Below, piece after piece: positions 16,583 through 25,447 of a stretch of 64,000 nucleotides of DNA (the first letter of the stretch is position 1; every line of letters starts with the position of its first letter). The translations under genes were made by a program, and so were the position numbers. A model generated the notes under the pieces. That model searched no databases and had not been told where the DNA came from. It saw nothing but the letters and a program-made list of their open reading frames with translations. Origin of the DNA: Prevotella sp. E13-27 (GTDB taxonomy: Bacteria > Bacteroidota > Bacteroidia > Bacteroidales > Bacteroidaceae). The DNA is taken from contig NZ_JALPSC010000001.1 of assembly GCF_023217965.1 (NCBI RefSeq), positions 1,736,001 to 1,800,000 of the forward strand, written 5' to 3'.

Positions 16583-18340
16583 ATGAAAAATACTAATTTA
16601 AATAGAATGAAAGGAAAGCTACTCCGCTTCTTCGGTATTATAGCCCCCATCACCTTGGGAGGCGTAGGAGTCGGGTCCCTTTCCTCATGCTCCGACTTTC
16701 TCGACATCCTGCCTATGAACGATGTGGTGCTCGAGAACTACTGGAAGGAGAAGGCCGACGTGACGAGTGCCGTAGAAGGATGCTACGAGGCAATGGCTTC
16801 TAATGATGCACGCATACGTATGAGCGTCTGGGGTGAGCTTCGTTCAGATAACCTTACCGAAGGTTCAGGACTCAACGATAACAATATTCGTGAGATTCTG
16901 AAAGAGAATCTGATGCAGACAAACAGTCTCTGCGACTGGAGCTCCGTCTATAGCATCATCAACCGTTGTAACATTGTTTGTCACTATGCACCTGAAGTGC
17001 AGAAGATTGATCCTAACTATACTTATGAGGAGATGAAGGCTACTATAGCTGAGATGAGCGCTATACGTGCATACTGCTATTTTACTCTCATCCGTACATT
17101 CCGTGATGTGCCTTATTCTACTACGGCAACCATTGATGACGGACAGACATTCGTTCTCCCTGCTACTCCGTTCAATGATGTGCTTGACTCACTGATTGTC
17201 AGCCTCGAAGCTGTTAAGGACGATGCACTGCGCCGTTCTAGTCAGGAGGAAGTTTTTGGCGGTTCTATCAGTGAGCCAAAGGAGAACGTTTGCTACGTTA
17301 CTCGTTGGTTTATTTATTCTCTGCTTGCCGACCTCTATCTGTGGAAGGGCGACTGGGACAATGTGATAAAGAACTGCGACGTGGTAATCAGCTACAAGAA
17401 GCAAATCTACGATGAGTTGCTCAAGAAGTATGGTACCATCAATGATATTGGCCTCTTCCATGGTGTTCCTCTTATTCTTGAGGCAGCCAAGGGCTCTGCC
17501 ACTGTCGGTAACGCCTATAATCAGATTTTTGGTGAAGGAAGCTCGTTTGAGAGTATCTTCGAGATTTATTTCTCTGGTCAGCAGTTGGCGTCTAATAGAG
17601 TCTGCGCTCATGAGAACGGTTGGGCATATACATATTATGGTAACATAAGCAACGAGGTAGGCTATCTGAGAGCTCCTAAGTTCTTAATGGATGAGTTTGA
17701 GAACAAGAAAAACCCCGTGTTCACCTCAACCTCTGACTGCCGTGCATACGAGAACTTTAATAAGAGCGGTCAGACATACAGCATTGCAAAGTATGTTCGT
17801 GAACGCGCATCGTTCAAACTGTCAGATGCTCCTTCAATCACTCTGGGAACAGGCGATTATCGCTCTCAGAGAGATGCTAACTGGATAATCTATCGCATGA
17901 CAGACATTATGCTGATGAAAGCTGAGGCGCTCATCATGCGCGGCTCTGCTGACTGGCCCGCAGCTTTCGAACTCATCAACGATGTCTATAAGCGTGCCAA
18001 CAATCTGTCTCCTGATGTAGCAGGTGGTTTGACCTACGCAACTTATTCCACCTCACAGGACAAGATGGAAGAACTGCTCTTCCTTGAGCGTCATCGTGAG
18101 TTCGTATTCGAAGGCAAGCGTTGGTTCGACCTCGTTCGTATGGCACGTCGCGATGGCAACACGAAGCGTCTTATCAATAATGCACTTCGTAAATATGAGA
18201 CCGACCTCAACGTTATCAAGGTGAAGTTGGCAGATCCTAACTATATCTACTATCCTTACACGAAGAAAGAGTTGAAGGCTAACCCGCTGCTGAAGCAGAA
18301 TCCTGCTTATCTGAAAGGCGAGGAGAGCACACTCAACTAA
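16583..18340 (+). CDS. SusD-type glycan-binding lipoprotein (first pair)
   Basis: 585 residues, normal for the SusD/RagB family. The lipobox is SLSSC (Cys36). The family pattern is clear: an N-terminal helical region with [10 protein letters not shown], the TPR-like helices ([32 protein letters not shown]) and a C-terminal RagB/SusD domain with [23 protein letters not shown] near 490-520. It sits on the SusC barrel as a ligand-binding lid. Its first 36 residues are nearly the same as those of the FAS1 protein starting at 20468, and residues 21-36 come from a repeat-like DNA segment, so the signal peptide is unusual. Confidence 0.93.
   Translation: MKNTNLNRMKGKLLRFFGIIAPITLGGVGVGSLSSCSDFLDILPMNDVVLENYWKEKADVTSAVEGCYEAMASNDARIRMSVWGELRSDNLTEGSGLNDNNIREILKENLMQTNSLCDWSSVYSIINRCNIVCHYAPEVQKIDPNYTYEEMKATIAEMSAIRAYCYFTLIRTFRDVPYSTTATIDDGQTFVLPATPFNDVLDSLIVSLEAVKDDALRRSSQEEVFGGSISEPKENVCYVTRWFIYSLLADLYLWKGDWDNVIKNCDVVISYKKQIYDELLKKYGTINDIGLFHGVPLILEAAKGSATVGNAYNQIFGEGSSFESIFEIYFSGQQLASNRVCAHENGWAYTYYGNISNEVGYLRAPKFLMDEFENKKNPVFTSTSDCRAYENFNKSGQTYSIAKYVRERASFKLSDAPSITLGTGDYRSQRDANWIIYRMTDIMLMKAEALIMRGSADWPAAFELINDVYKRANNLSPDVAGGLTYATYSTSQDKMEELLFLERHREFVFEGKRWFDLVRMARRDGNTKRLINNALRKYETDLNVIKVKLADPNYIYYPYTKKELKANPLLKQNPAYLKGEESTLN
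16643..16690 (+). repeat. Repeat-derived coding segment in the SusD signal peptide
   Basis: Encodes [16 protein letters not shown]. The DNA is a diverged copy of the segments at 20528-20575 and 25511-25558 and resembles the reverse complement of the intercistronic GC-rich repeats. It supplies the lipobox. Confidence 0.7.
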
Positions 18341-18367
18341 GCCACATTATTAATAATAGAAACCTAT

Positions 18368-20359
18368 ATGGAAATTATGAAGACAAGATTTCATTACATA
18401 TTATGCGCACTCGCTGTAGTGATGGCTTTTGTGGCATGTGTCGATAACGACGACGATATACCCATGAGCCGTTACCAGTCGAACAAGCTTACTGCTGCGC
18501 AGTTCCTTGATGAGAATGAGGCACGTCTGGGCAATTTCGTTACGCTTCTGAAACGTACGTCTTTCTACCAGCTGCTTACTACCTATGGTAACTACACCGT
18601 GTTCGCACCAAACAACGATGCTTTCGCAAAGTTCATGGCAGAGCGCGGCTATGCCACTCTCGATGACATCCCAGCGGCAGTGGCCGATACCTTGGTGCGT
18701 AACCACCTGATTAAAAGTTCGAAGGCATATTTCACTACCGACATTTCTGAGGGTAACCTTGGCATGAATATGGCAAAGCTCTATATCAACCTGAGCGTTG
18801 AGACCGATACTGCCAATAACAATGAGATTATTCACTATGCCAACGGCACTGCACGAATGGTGGAGTATGACGACTCTGTGTCAAACGGTGTTGTACACAT
18901 CGTTAGCAGCATGATTCCTATGACCAGTGACTGGCTGGCCGACGTCATTGCAAAGGACTCTACAATCACTATTTTCAGGGATGCTCTGTTTGCCACAGGT
19001 TTGGCTGATACCCTTCGTCTCTATCTTGACGAGAACTATCCTGCGTGGGGTACTGACAAGACTTCTGTTGACTCTATCTCAGAGCTGGGAAAGATTATGG
19101 TCGTATGTAAGTCGGGTGGACTTTCTGAAGTACCTGCTCACTGGCCTGAGTTCCGCTACTTTAAATGGACTGCCTTTATTGAGCAGGACGCTGTCTATAG
19201 GGCTAATCATATCAACAACCTGAATGAACTTATCGAACATGCTAAGACCGTATATCCTGAGGGTAAGGACATCACAGATCTCAAGGATCGCAACAACTCC
19301 TTGAATAAATATGTGGCTTATCACATCATTGACCGTGTGCTCCCCTACGACGAGGTTATAATGAACTCTGAATATCTCAAAGGTTCATGGTGGGACTATG
19401 ATGCAGCTGATGCTGAAGAGTTCTATGAGACCATGTGCCCTGGTGCTATCATGCGCTTCTGTATCCCTTTCTGGGCAAAAAAGGAACTCTATATCAACCG
19501 CAAAGGCTTTAAGGGCACCGCAAAGGTTAAGGGTCTGAAGGTTGAAAGAGGTGAGCACCAGGCTCCTAACGGCATGTATTATTATGTGTCAAATGAAGAA
19601 AATGAACTTCTCGAGTATAACTCAAAGGTTCGTAACGAAGTGCTTAACTGCCGCATCCGCTTTGATGCAAACGTGCTGAGTCCTGACTTCCAGAACTGCA
19701 CCGATTATAACAACCGCCCTGCCCGCGGACGTAACGATGTTCAGGAGGTCGTGGCTTTCCGTCTCGGATATGTGAAGAACTGGTCTATCATGGGTGACGA
19801 TGCCTTCCTCGGATGGCATGGCGACGGTCCTTGGTGGAGCTCGTTCAAGGGCAATGCCATGAACATCAACGGTATCTTCGACGTAACGTTCAAACTTCCT
19901 CCTGTACCATCGGGAACCTACGAGATCCGTACTGGTTATACCGTAGGCGATGAGCGCGGTGTCGTACAGTTCTATCTGAACAATGTGCCTTGCGGTATTC
20001 CTGCTGACCTGCGCGACTATGGTGGCGCACCATATATCGGATGGGTGGCTGACGTGGAGACAGGCACTGATGATGAAAAACTCGCTGCAAACAAAGCCAT
20101 TGACAAGGCTATGCGTAACCACGGTTATATGAAGGGTATGGATACTTGGAGACAGGGCGGTGATGTGAATGGTACTCTCCGCAGCCACTCTCACAACCTG
20201 CGTAAGATTCTTACCACCACTTATCTCGATCAGAACCAGACTTACTACATTCGTGCACGTCAGGTGCTCGCAGATCGTAAGTGCTACTGGAACTTCGACT
20301 ATCTGGAACTTTGCCCGAAGAGCGTATATGACAGCCCACAGGGTGAGGATCAGCACTAA
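18368..20359 (+). CDS. FAS1-domain surface lipoprotein
   Basis: 663 residues with lipobox FVAC (Cys24). The ATG at 18377 (residue 4, MKTRFHY) is an equally good start. The first FAS1 domain (about 40-185) shows YTVFAPNNDAFAKFM and NGVVHIVSSMI, the two conserved blocks of the family. A second FAS1-like region covers about 190-410. The C-terminal third (about 450-650) is a beta-rich domain of unknown type with many aromatic residues, which would suit glycan binding. It lies 27 bp after susD and is followed at once by a GC-rich repeat. It is probably an accessory glycan-binding protein of the first SusCD pair. Confidence 0.8.
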   Translation: MEIMKTRFHYILCALAVVMAFVACVDNDDDIPMSRYQSNKLTAAQFLDENEARLGNFVTLLKRTSFYQLLTTYGNYTVFAPNNDAFAKFMAERGYATLDDIPAAVADTLVRNHLIKSSKAYFTTDISEGNLGMNMAKLYINLSVETDTANNNEIIHYANGTARMVEYDDSVSNGVVHIVSSMIPMTSDWLADVIAKDSTITIFRDALFATGLADTLRLYLDENYPAWGTDKTSVDSISELGKIMVVCKSGGLSEVPAHWPEFRYFKWTAFIEQDAVYRANHINNLNELIEHAKTVYPEGKDITDLKDRNNSLNKYVAYHIIDRVLPYDEVIMNSEYLKGSWWDYDAADAEEFYETMCPGAIMRFCIPFWAKKELYINRKGFKGTAKVKGLKVERGEHQAPNGMYYYVSNEENELLEYNSKVRNEVLNCRIRFDANVLSPDFQNCTDYNNRPARGRNDVQEVVAFRLGYVKNWSIMGDDAFLGWHGDGPWWSSFKGNAMNINGIFDVTFKLPPVPSGTYEIRTGYTVGDERGVVQFYLNNVPCGIPADLRDYGGAPYIGWVADVETGTDDEKLAANKAIDKAMRNHGYMKGMDTWRQGGDVNGTLRSHSHNLRKILTTTYLDQNQTYYIRARQVLADRKCYWNFDYLELCPKSVYDSPQGEDQH

Positions 20360-20361
20360 TA

Positions 20362-20430
20362 GACCCACCCCCATCCCATTCTTTGCAAGCAAAGCGTCGC
20401 AAGCGCCGAGCGCGCGAGGGGGAGGGGTGC
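20362..20430 (+). repeat. GC-rich palindromic repeat between FAS1 genes (D2)
   Basis: Starts two bases after the stop codon. Its arms are ACCCACCCCCATCCC and GAGGGGGAGGGG. The spacer is nearly identical to that of 16479-16545. The sequence after it, up to and including the next signal peptide, also resembles the region after the first copy, so a larger leader block seems duplicated. Confidence 0.75.
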
Positions 20431-20467
20431 TTGAAAAGAATAATTATCACATAAATAAAATACAAGT

Positions 20468-22171
20468 ATGAAGAATACTAATCGAAATAGAATGAAAGGA
20501 AAGCTACTTCGCCTCTTTGCTATTATAGCTCCCCTCACCTTGGGAGGGGTAGGAGGTGGACTCCTTTCTTCCTGCACAGACTGGGATGACCATTATGATG
20601 GTGCTGCCGAATCAGCAGCTGCAGGCTCTAACGCTACTCTTTGGGAACAGCTGCAGGCTAACCCACAGCTCAGTGACTTCTGCGAGGTTCTTGAGCAGAC
20701 AAAGATGTATCGCATGCACAAGAAAACAGCTGTTAGCTATGCTGAGATACTCAACGGCGGTCAGTCTTTCACATTGCTCGCTCCTGTTAATGGCACCTTT
20801 GATAAGAACGCTCTCCTCGAGCAGGTTCAGACTGTACAAGGTGACTCTGCCGTAGAGAAAAGCTTCATCTTCAACCACTTGACCCGTAAGCTCATTTCCC
20901 TTAAGGCCGACACCACTCAGCGTGTGATGATGCTTAGCAATAAGTATCTGAAAATGGGTGACAATGATGTTGAAGGCGTGAAAGCCATTTCAAAGAACAA
21001 TCACGCAAAGAACGGTGTGCTCCATGTGCTTGAGACACCAGTAAAGTACAATCGTAATATTTACGAGGTGTTCTGCGATGATCCTGACTATGTGGATGTA
21101 GGCAAGGGCATACGCCGCTTCACGACCGAGGAGTTCGACGACAAGTCATCAGTGTCCAACGGTGTCATTGAGGGCGTGCCAGTATATGTTGACTCGGTTA
21201 TGATTGAGTACAACCGTCTGTTGAATAACATCGGTGAGCTTGATTCCGAAGACTCTGTCTATTGGGCAGTAGCTCCGAAAGCAGAGGGATGGAAAAAGGC
21301 TTACGATGAGGCATTCTCACTGTTCCAGTTCGACTCAAAAGTTGAGAAGCGCGACTCGCTGCAGGAATACTATGCAATGTCTTCACTTATGAGAGACGCT
21401 GTGTTTAACATGACTGACCAGAAGTCTGTTAACGACTCACTCATTTCTGTGCCTTATATCCATACTTCTCACAACTATGCAAACAGAAAGCCTATCTACA
21501 ATGTGTTCTATAAGCCATTCGAAGAAGGCGGCATACTCTATGGTGCTGAGGCTATTCCTTGCAGTAACGGTATCGTTTATAAGACTAATGAGTGGCCGTT
21601 CAAGCCTGAGCAGACATACTTCAAGGATATCTATGTAGAAGGTGAATCAACATGGAGTATCCTTGAATATGACAAGTGTCTCCCGAATAATGAGGCTGTA
21701 ATGACCAAAGTTGCTGACAGCATCTTTGAGAATAAGTATCTTATCATTAAGCCTTACCCAAGTAATGCTAACTGGAGTGTGACATATCCTATTAGTGGAA
21801 CTCTTAGCGGAGCATATGATGTCTATGTTGTCGTATTGCCAAAGTCTGTTCTCAATAAAGAGAATCCTGATTTAAAACCATGTAAGTTTAGTGCAAATAT
21901 CAACTACCTTGATCTTACTGGTAAGAAACAGACATATGTGTGTAAATCTTCAAATGGTAAGTCTGCATTCCAAAATAATCCGCTACGTGTTGACTCAGTG
22001 CTTATTGCTGAGAACTTTAAGTTCCCAGCATGTAACTATGGTATAGGCAGCCAAGATTTCAGCATTAATTTGAAATGTAACATAAATCCATTGGAGTCTG
22101 GCAAGTACTCTCGTGACTTCTATCTGGACTGCATCATTCTGAAACCTCGTACCTCTAAATCTGAAGAATAA
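20468..22171 (+). CDS. FAS1-domain surface lipoprotein
   Basis: 567 residues with lipobox LLSSC (Cys36). One clear FAS1 domain spans about 50-200 ([30 protein letters not shown]), and a second more diverged region covers about 200-400. The C-terminal ~170 residues form a beta-rich domain of unknown type. The stop codon overlaps the ATG of the next susC by one base (TAATG), so translation is coupled. By position it is the glycan-binding accessory of the second SusCD pair. The signal peptide contains the repeat-derived stretch found in the two SusD proteins. Confidence 0.78.
20528..20575 (+). repeat. Repeat-derived coding segment in the FAS1 signal peptide
   Basis: Encodes [16 protein letters not shown]. 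The DNA contains the small palindrome CCCCTC-ACCTTG-GGAGGGG followed by TAGGAGGTGG. It is almost identical to 25511-25558. Confidence 0.8.
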
Positions 22172-25100
22172 TGAAAAAGTATATATTATCTGGCATGATG
22201 CTGCTGGCAACGATGTCGCTGGCAGCTCAGGGAGACCTGAAGACCGTGAAGGGACAAGTTGTCGATGATGCTACAGGCAAGCCACTTGCAGGTGTCATCG
22301 TACAGGCCTACGGCGAGAACGCTTTCACGGCAATGACCGATGATGAAGGCCGTTATGTGCTGAAAGCTCCAAAATATGTTCACTCGGTGCTGATGCGCGT
22401 TGACGGCTACAACCTCATGCAGCGCGCCATCAGTGACAGCATTGCCGATGCGCGTCTCTATCACGAGTCGTTCACCGAGCTTTACAAGCGCAATACAGTG
22501 GCAACCGTAAGTTCAACGGCAGATCAGTTCGACAACACGTCGGTTGTGAGCATCGATCCCCTCATTCAGCAGCAACTCGGTGGTGATGTGCGCACAGTGG
22601 CACGCGGAGGCAACGTAGGCCTGGGTAACATCATGTTGCTTGCCGGCATCAACTCTATCAATGCTAATGCGCAGCCTCTCATCGTCGTTGATGACATGAT
22701 TCTCGACATGATGTATGACCGCTCAACACTGCATGATGGCTATTTCAACAACATGCTCGCTAACCTCAATGTTAATGATATTGAGAGTGTTGAGGTGCTG
22801 AAGAACGGTACTGCCCTCTATGGTGCAAAGGGAGCCAACGGTGTCATCCTTATCCATACCAACCGTAACAAGAGCATGGCAACGAAGATCGATGTCACCA
22901 TCAATGGCCGCTACGAGCTCATCCCTCGTCTGCCTAAGATGATGAATGCCGATGACTATCGTCTCTATACCGCCGAGATGCTGTCAGACAAGGTCGCTGA
23001 CTTCAGCCAGCTGCGCTATATGAACAGCGATCCCTCTTACTATTATTATAAGAGGTATCATAACAATACCGACTGGACTGATGATGTCTATCGTAATGCG
23101 TTCTCTCAGAACTATGGCATCAACGTACAGGGTGGTGATAACGTGGCTTCTTACAACCTGTCAGTAGGCTATTCACTTGCTAACAGCACACTGGAGAAGA
23201 ACGACTACTCGCGTTTCAACATGCGACTGAACACTGACATTGAGATTACGAGAAAGCTCAATGTTCGTTTCGACGCAAGCTACAGCGATGTTGACCGCAG
23301 CCTCTTCGATGATGGTGCACCTTCAGAGATTCTCTCTGGTGTCGTAAGTTCTCCTGGCTTCCTCGGTCTGGCACAGGCTCCGTTCCTGTCGCCCTACGCT
23401 TATGACAAGGGTGGTAAACTGAGCCATTATTATTCAAGCTATGTCAAGAACGGTGAGGCTCTTGTTAATGACGACCTCGAGTATCTGGCTAATGGTGAGG
23501 TCAGAATGTTCCAGGGTCGCGGCCGTCTTGCCAACCCTGTCGCAATCCTTGACCGTGGTGAGGGTAACAACCGTAACTCACAGGGAACACGTCTCATCAC
23601 CTTCTCTGTAACGCCACGCTACGACTTCAACAAGCATCTCGCTCTTAGCGAACATTTCTCTCTGGGTCTTGTCAGCACCACTGAGAACTACTATCTGCCT
23701 ATACTTGGCGTGCCAAACTTCAAGGTTGATGGACTCGATGAGAATGATGAGCTGAAGAACATGGCACAGAGCCAGGCTTCAAATCTCACATCAATCCAGA
23801 GCGACACCCGTCTGTCATGGCACAACAGCTACGATGCTCATCAGATTGGCGTTAAGGGTGGCTTCCGCTTCTTCAGCAATAACTACAAGCTTACTTCACA
23901 GCGCGGTTACGACACAGGTAACGATAAGACTCCACAGATGAGTGCTTCGCTGAAGTACAAGCAGACAGACGGTGACAACGACAACACCACAGAGCTTATG
24001 TGGTATGCACTGGCAGACTATAACTATGCACAGCGTTACTATGTTAATGCAGGCCTGTCGGCTCACGCTTCTTCACGCTTCGGTTCTGATGCCAACGGTC
24101 TCAAGGCCTTCGGCGTCGCATGGGGAATCTTCCCAAGCATCGAGGCTGCATGGGTCATCACCAATGAGGAGTGGTTCCCGAAGCTGAGAGGTGTTGACTA
24201 CTTCCGCTTCACTGGTGGTTTCGATGTCTCTGGTAATGATGACATCAACCATATCGCTTCTCGTTCGTACTTTGTGTCTCGTCGTATGCTTGGCAGCAAC
24301 GCTACCGGTCTTGTAATCGGTAACATTGGTAACACTGAGCTGCAGTGGGAGACAACACGCAGACTGACTGCTGGCTTCGAGGGTAACTTCATCAACAACC
24401 GTGTAAGCCTGCGCTTCAACATGTTCAAGAGCTGGACTTCAAACCTTCTCTCTCTTCAGCAGCTCGCATGGACCAGCGGTCTCGCTGAGTCATGGACCAA
24501 CAATGGCAAGCTGGAGAACTGCGGCTATGACGTAAACGTTGGAGTGAAAGTCCTGAACCATAAGGACTGGCACTGGGAGGTCGGCGCTTCTGTAGGTCAC
24601 TATACTAATAAGGTGACTGCTCTGCCAAACAATGACAAGCCATTTGAGACAACCTATTATGGTGCTACTGTTCAGACAAAGGTTGGTCAGCCTGTAGGCA
24701 TGTTCTATGGCTATAAGACAAACGGTGTTTATTCTACATCTGCCCAGGCAAAGGCTGATGGTAAGTACATCGTTAAGGAGAATGGTGAGAAGTCTTATTT
24801 CCAGGCAGGCGACATGAACTTCGTCGATGTTGACGGCAATGGTGAGATCAATGCCGATGACCGCGTAGCCATTGGTAATCCTAACCCCGACATTTACGGT
24901 AACATCTATACTAAGCTCAACTGGAAGAACTTCACCCTGTCTGCTGTAATGAACTATTCAATCGGCAACGACATCTACAACTACCAGCGCTCACTCCTTG
25001 AGGGTGGTACCTACTTCCTCAACCAGACAACAGCCGTCAATGGCCGTTGGACTACTGAGGGACAGCAGACCAGCATCCCACGCGTGAGCTATAAGGACCC

Positions 25101-25374
25101 AATGGGCAACTCTCGTTTCAGCGACCGCTGGATTGAGGATGGCAGCTATCTGCGCCTCGCTTCTGTAACGCTGAGCTACTACGTGCCCATCCAGAGCACC
25201 TATCTACAGGGTATCACCATCTGGGGTAATGCAAACAACCTGTTCACTCTGACACGCTACCTCGGCAGCGATCCTGATGTCTCACTCTACAGCGGAGTTC
25301 TCTCACAGGGTATTGACCGCGGTGTCATAGGAGCCGGACGTTCATTCTCACTTGGCGTGAATATCAATCTGTAA
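22171..25374 (+). CDS. SusC-type TonB-dependent outer-membrane transporter (second pair)
   Basis: 1067 residues. The signal peptide (about 1-19) is followed by a carboxypeptidase-regulatory-like domain (about 22-105), the plug (about 120-235, with INANAQPLIVVDDM and ALYGAKGANGVILIHT) and a long beta-barrel ending SLGVNINL. It differs clearly from the first SusC in plug and barrel, so the two pairs are not a recent duplication. It forms a pair with the SusD encoded 73 bp downstream and should import oligosaccharides. A short GC-rich palindrome begins just after its stop. Confidence 0.95.
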   Translation: MKKYILSGMMLLATMSLAAQGDLKTVKGQVVDDATGKPLAGVIVQAYGENAFTAMTDDEGRYVLKAPKYVHSVLMRVDGYNLMQRAISDSIADARLYHESFTELYKRNTVATVSSTADQFDNTSVVSIDPLIQQQLGGDVRTVARGGNVGLGNIMLLAGINSINANAQPLIVVDDMILDMMYDRSTLHDGYFNNMLANLNVNDIESVEVLKNGTALYGAKGANGVILIHTNRNKSMATKIDVTINGRYELIPRLPKMMNADDYRLYTAEMLSDKVADFSQLRYMNSDPSYYYYKRYHNNTDWTDDVYRNAFSQNYGINVQGGDNVASYNLSVGYSLANSTLEKNDYSRFNMRLNTDIEITRKLNVRFDASYSDVDRSLFDDGAPSEILSGVVSSPGFLGLAQAPFLSPYAYDKGGKLSHYYSSYVKNGEALVNDDLEYLANGEVRMFQGRGRLANPVAILDRGEGNNRNSQGTRLITFSVTPRYDFNKHLALSEHFSLGLVSTTENYYLPILGVPNFKVDGLDENDELKNMAQSQASNLTSIQSDTRLSWHNSYDAHQIGVKGGFRFFSNNYKLTSQRGYDTGNDKTPQMSASLKYKQTDGDNDNTTELMWYALADYNYAQRYYVNAGLSAHASSRFGSDANGLKAFGVAWGIFPSIEAAWVITNEEWFPKLRGVDYFRFTGGFDVSGNDDINHIASRSYFVSRRMLGSNATGLVIGNIGNTELQWETTRRLTAGFEGNFINNRVSLRFNMFKSWTSNLLSLQQLAWTSGLAESWTNNGKLENCGYDVNVGVKVLNHKDWHWEVGASVGHYTNKVTALPNNDKPFETTYYGATVQTKVGQPVGMFYGYKTNGVYSTSAQAKADGKYIVKENGEKSYFQAGDMNFVDVDGNGEINADDRVAIGNPNPDIYGNIYTKLNWKNFTLSAVMNYSIGNDIYNYQRSLLEGGTYFLNQTTAVNGRWTTEGQQTSIPRVSYKDPMGNSRFSDRWIEDGSYLRLASVTLSYYVPIQSTYLQGITIWGNANNLFTLTRYLGSDPDVSLYSGVLSQGIDRGVIGAGRSFSLGVNINL

Positions 25375-25376
25375 TA

Positions 25377-25409
25377 GAACCCACCCCTTCCCTTCCGAGG
25401 GGAGGGGGA
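25377..25409 (+). repeat. Short GC-rich palindromic repeat in the second susC-susD gap (D3)
   Basis: ACCCACCCCTTCCC-TTCC-GAGGGGAGGGGG, a compact hairpin without the ~36-nt spacer present in the copies at 16479 and 20362. It lies two bases after the susC stop codon. Confidence 0.75.
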
Positions 25410-25447
25410 CGATATAGATTTGTAAAATAATAAAACGATAGAATATT

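Noticed and set aside
22171..25374. Second SusC as a recent duplicate of the first
   Set aside because: The plug and barrel sequences differ widely. Only general family motifs are shared.
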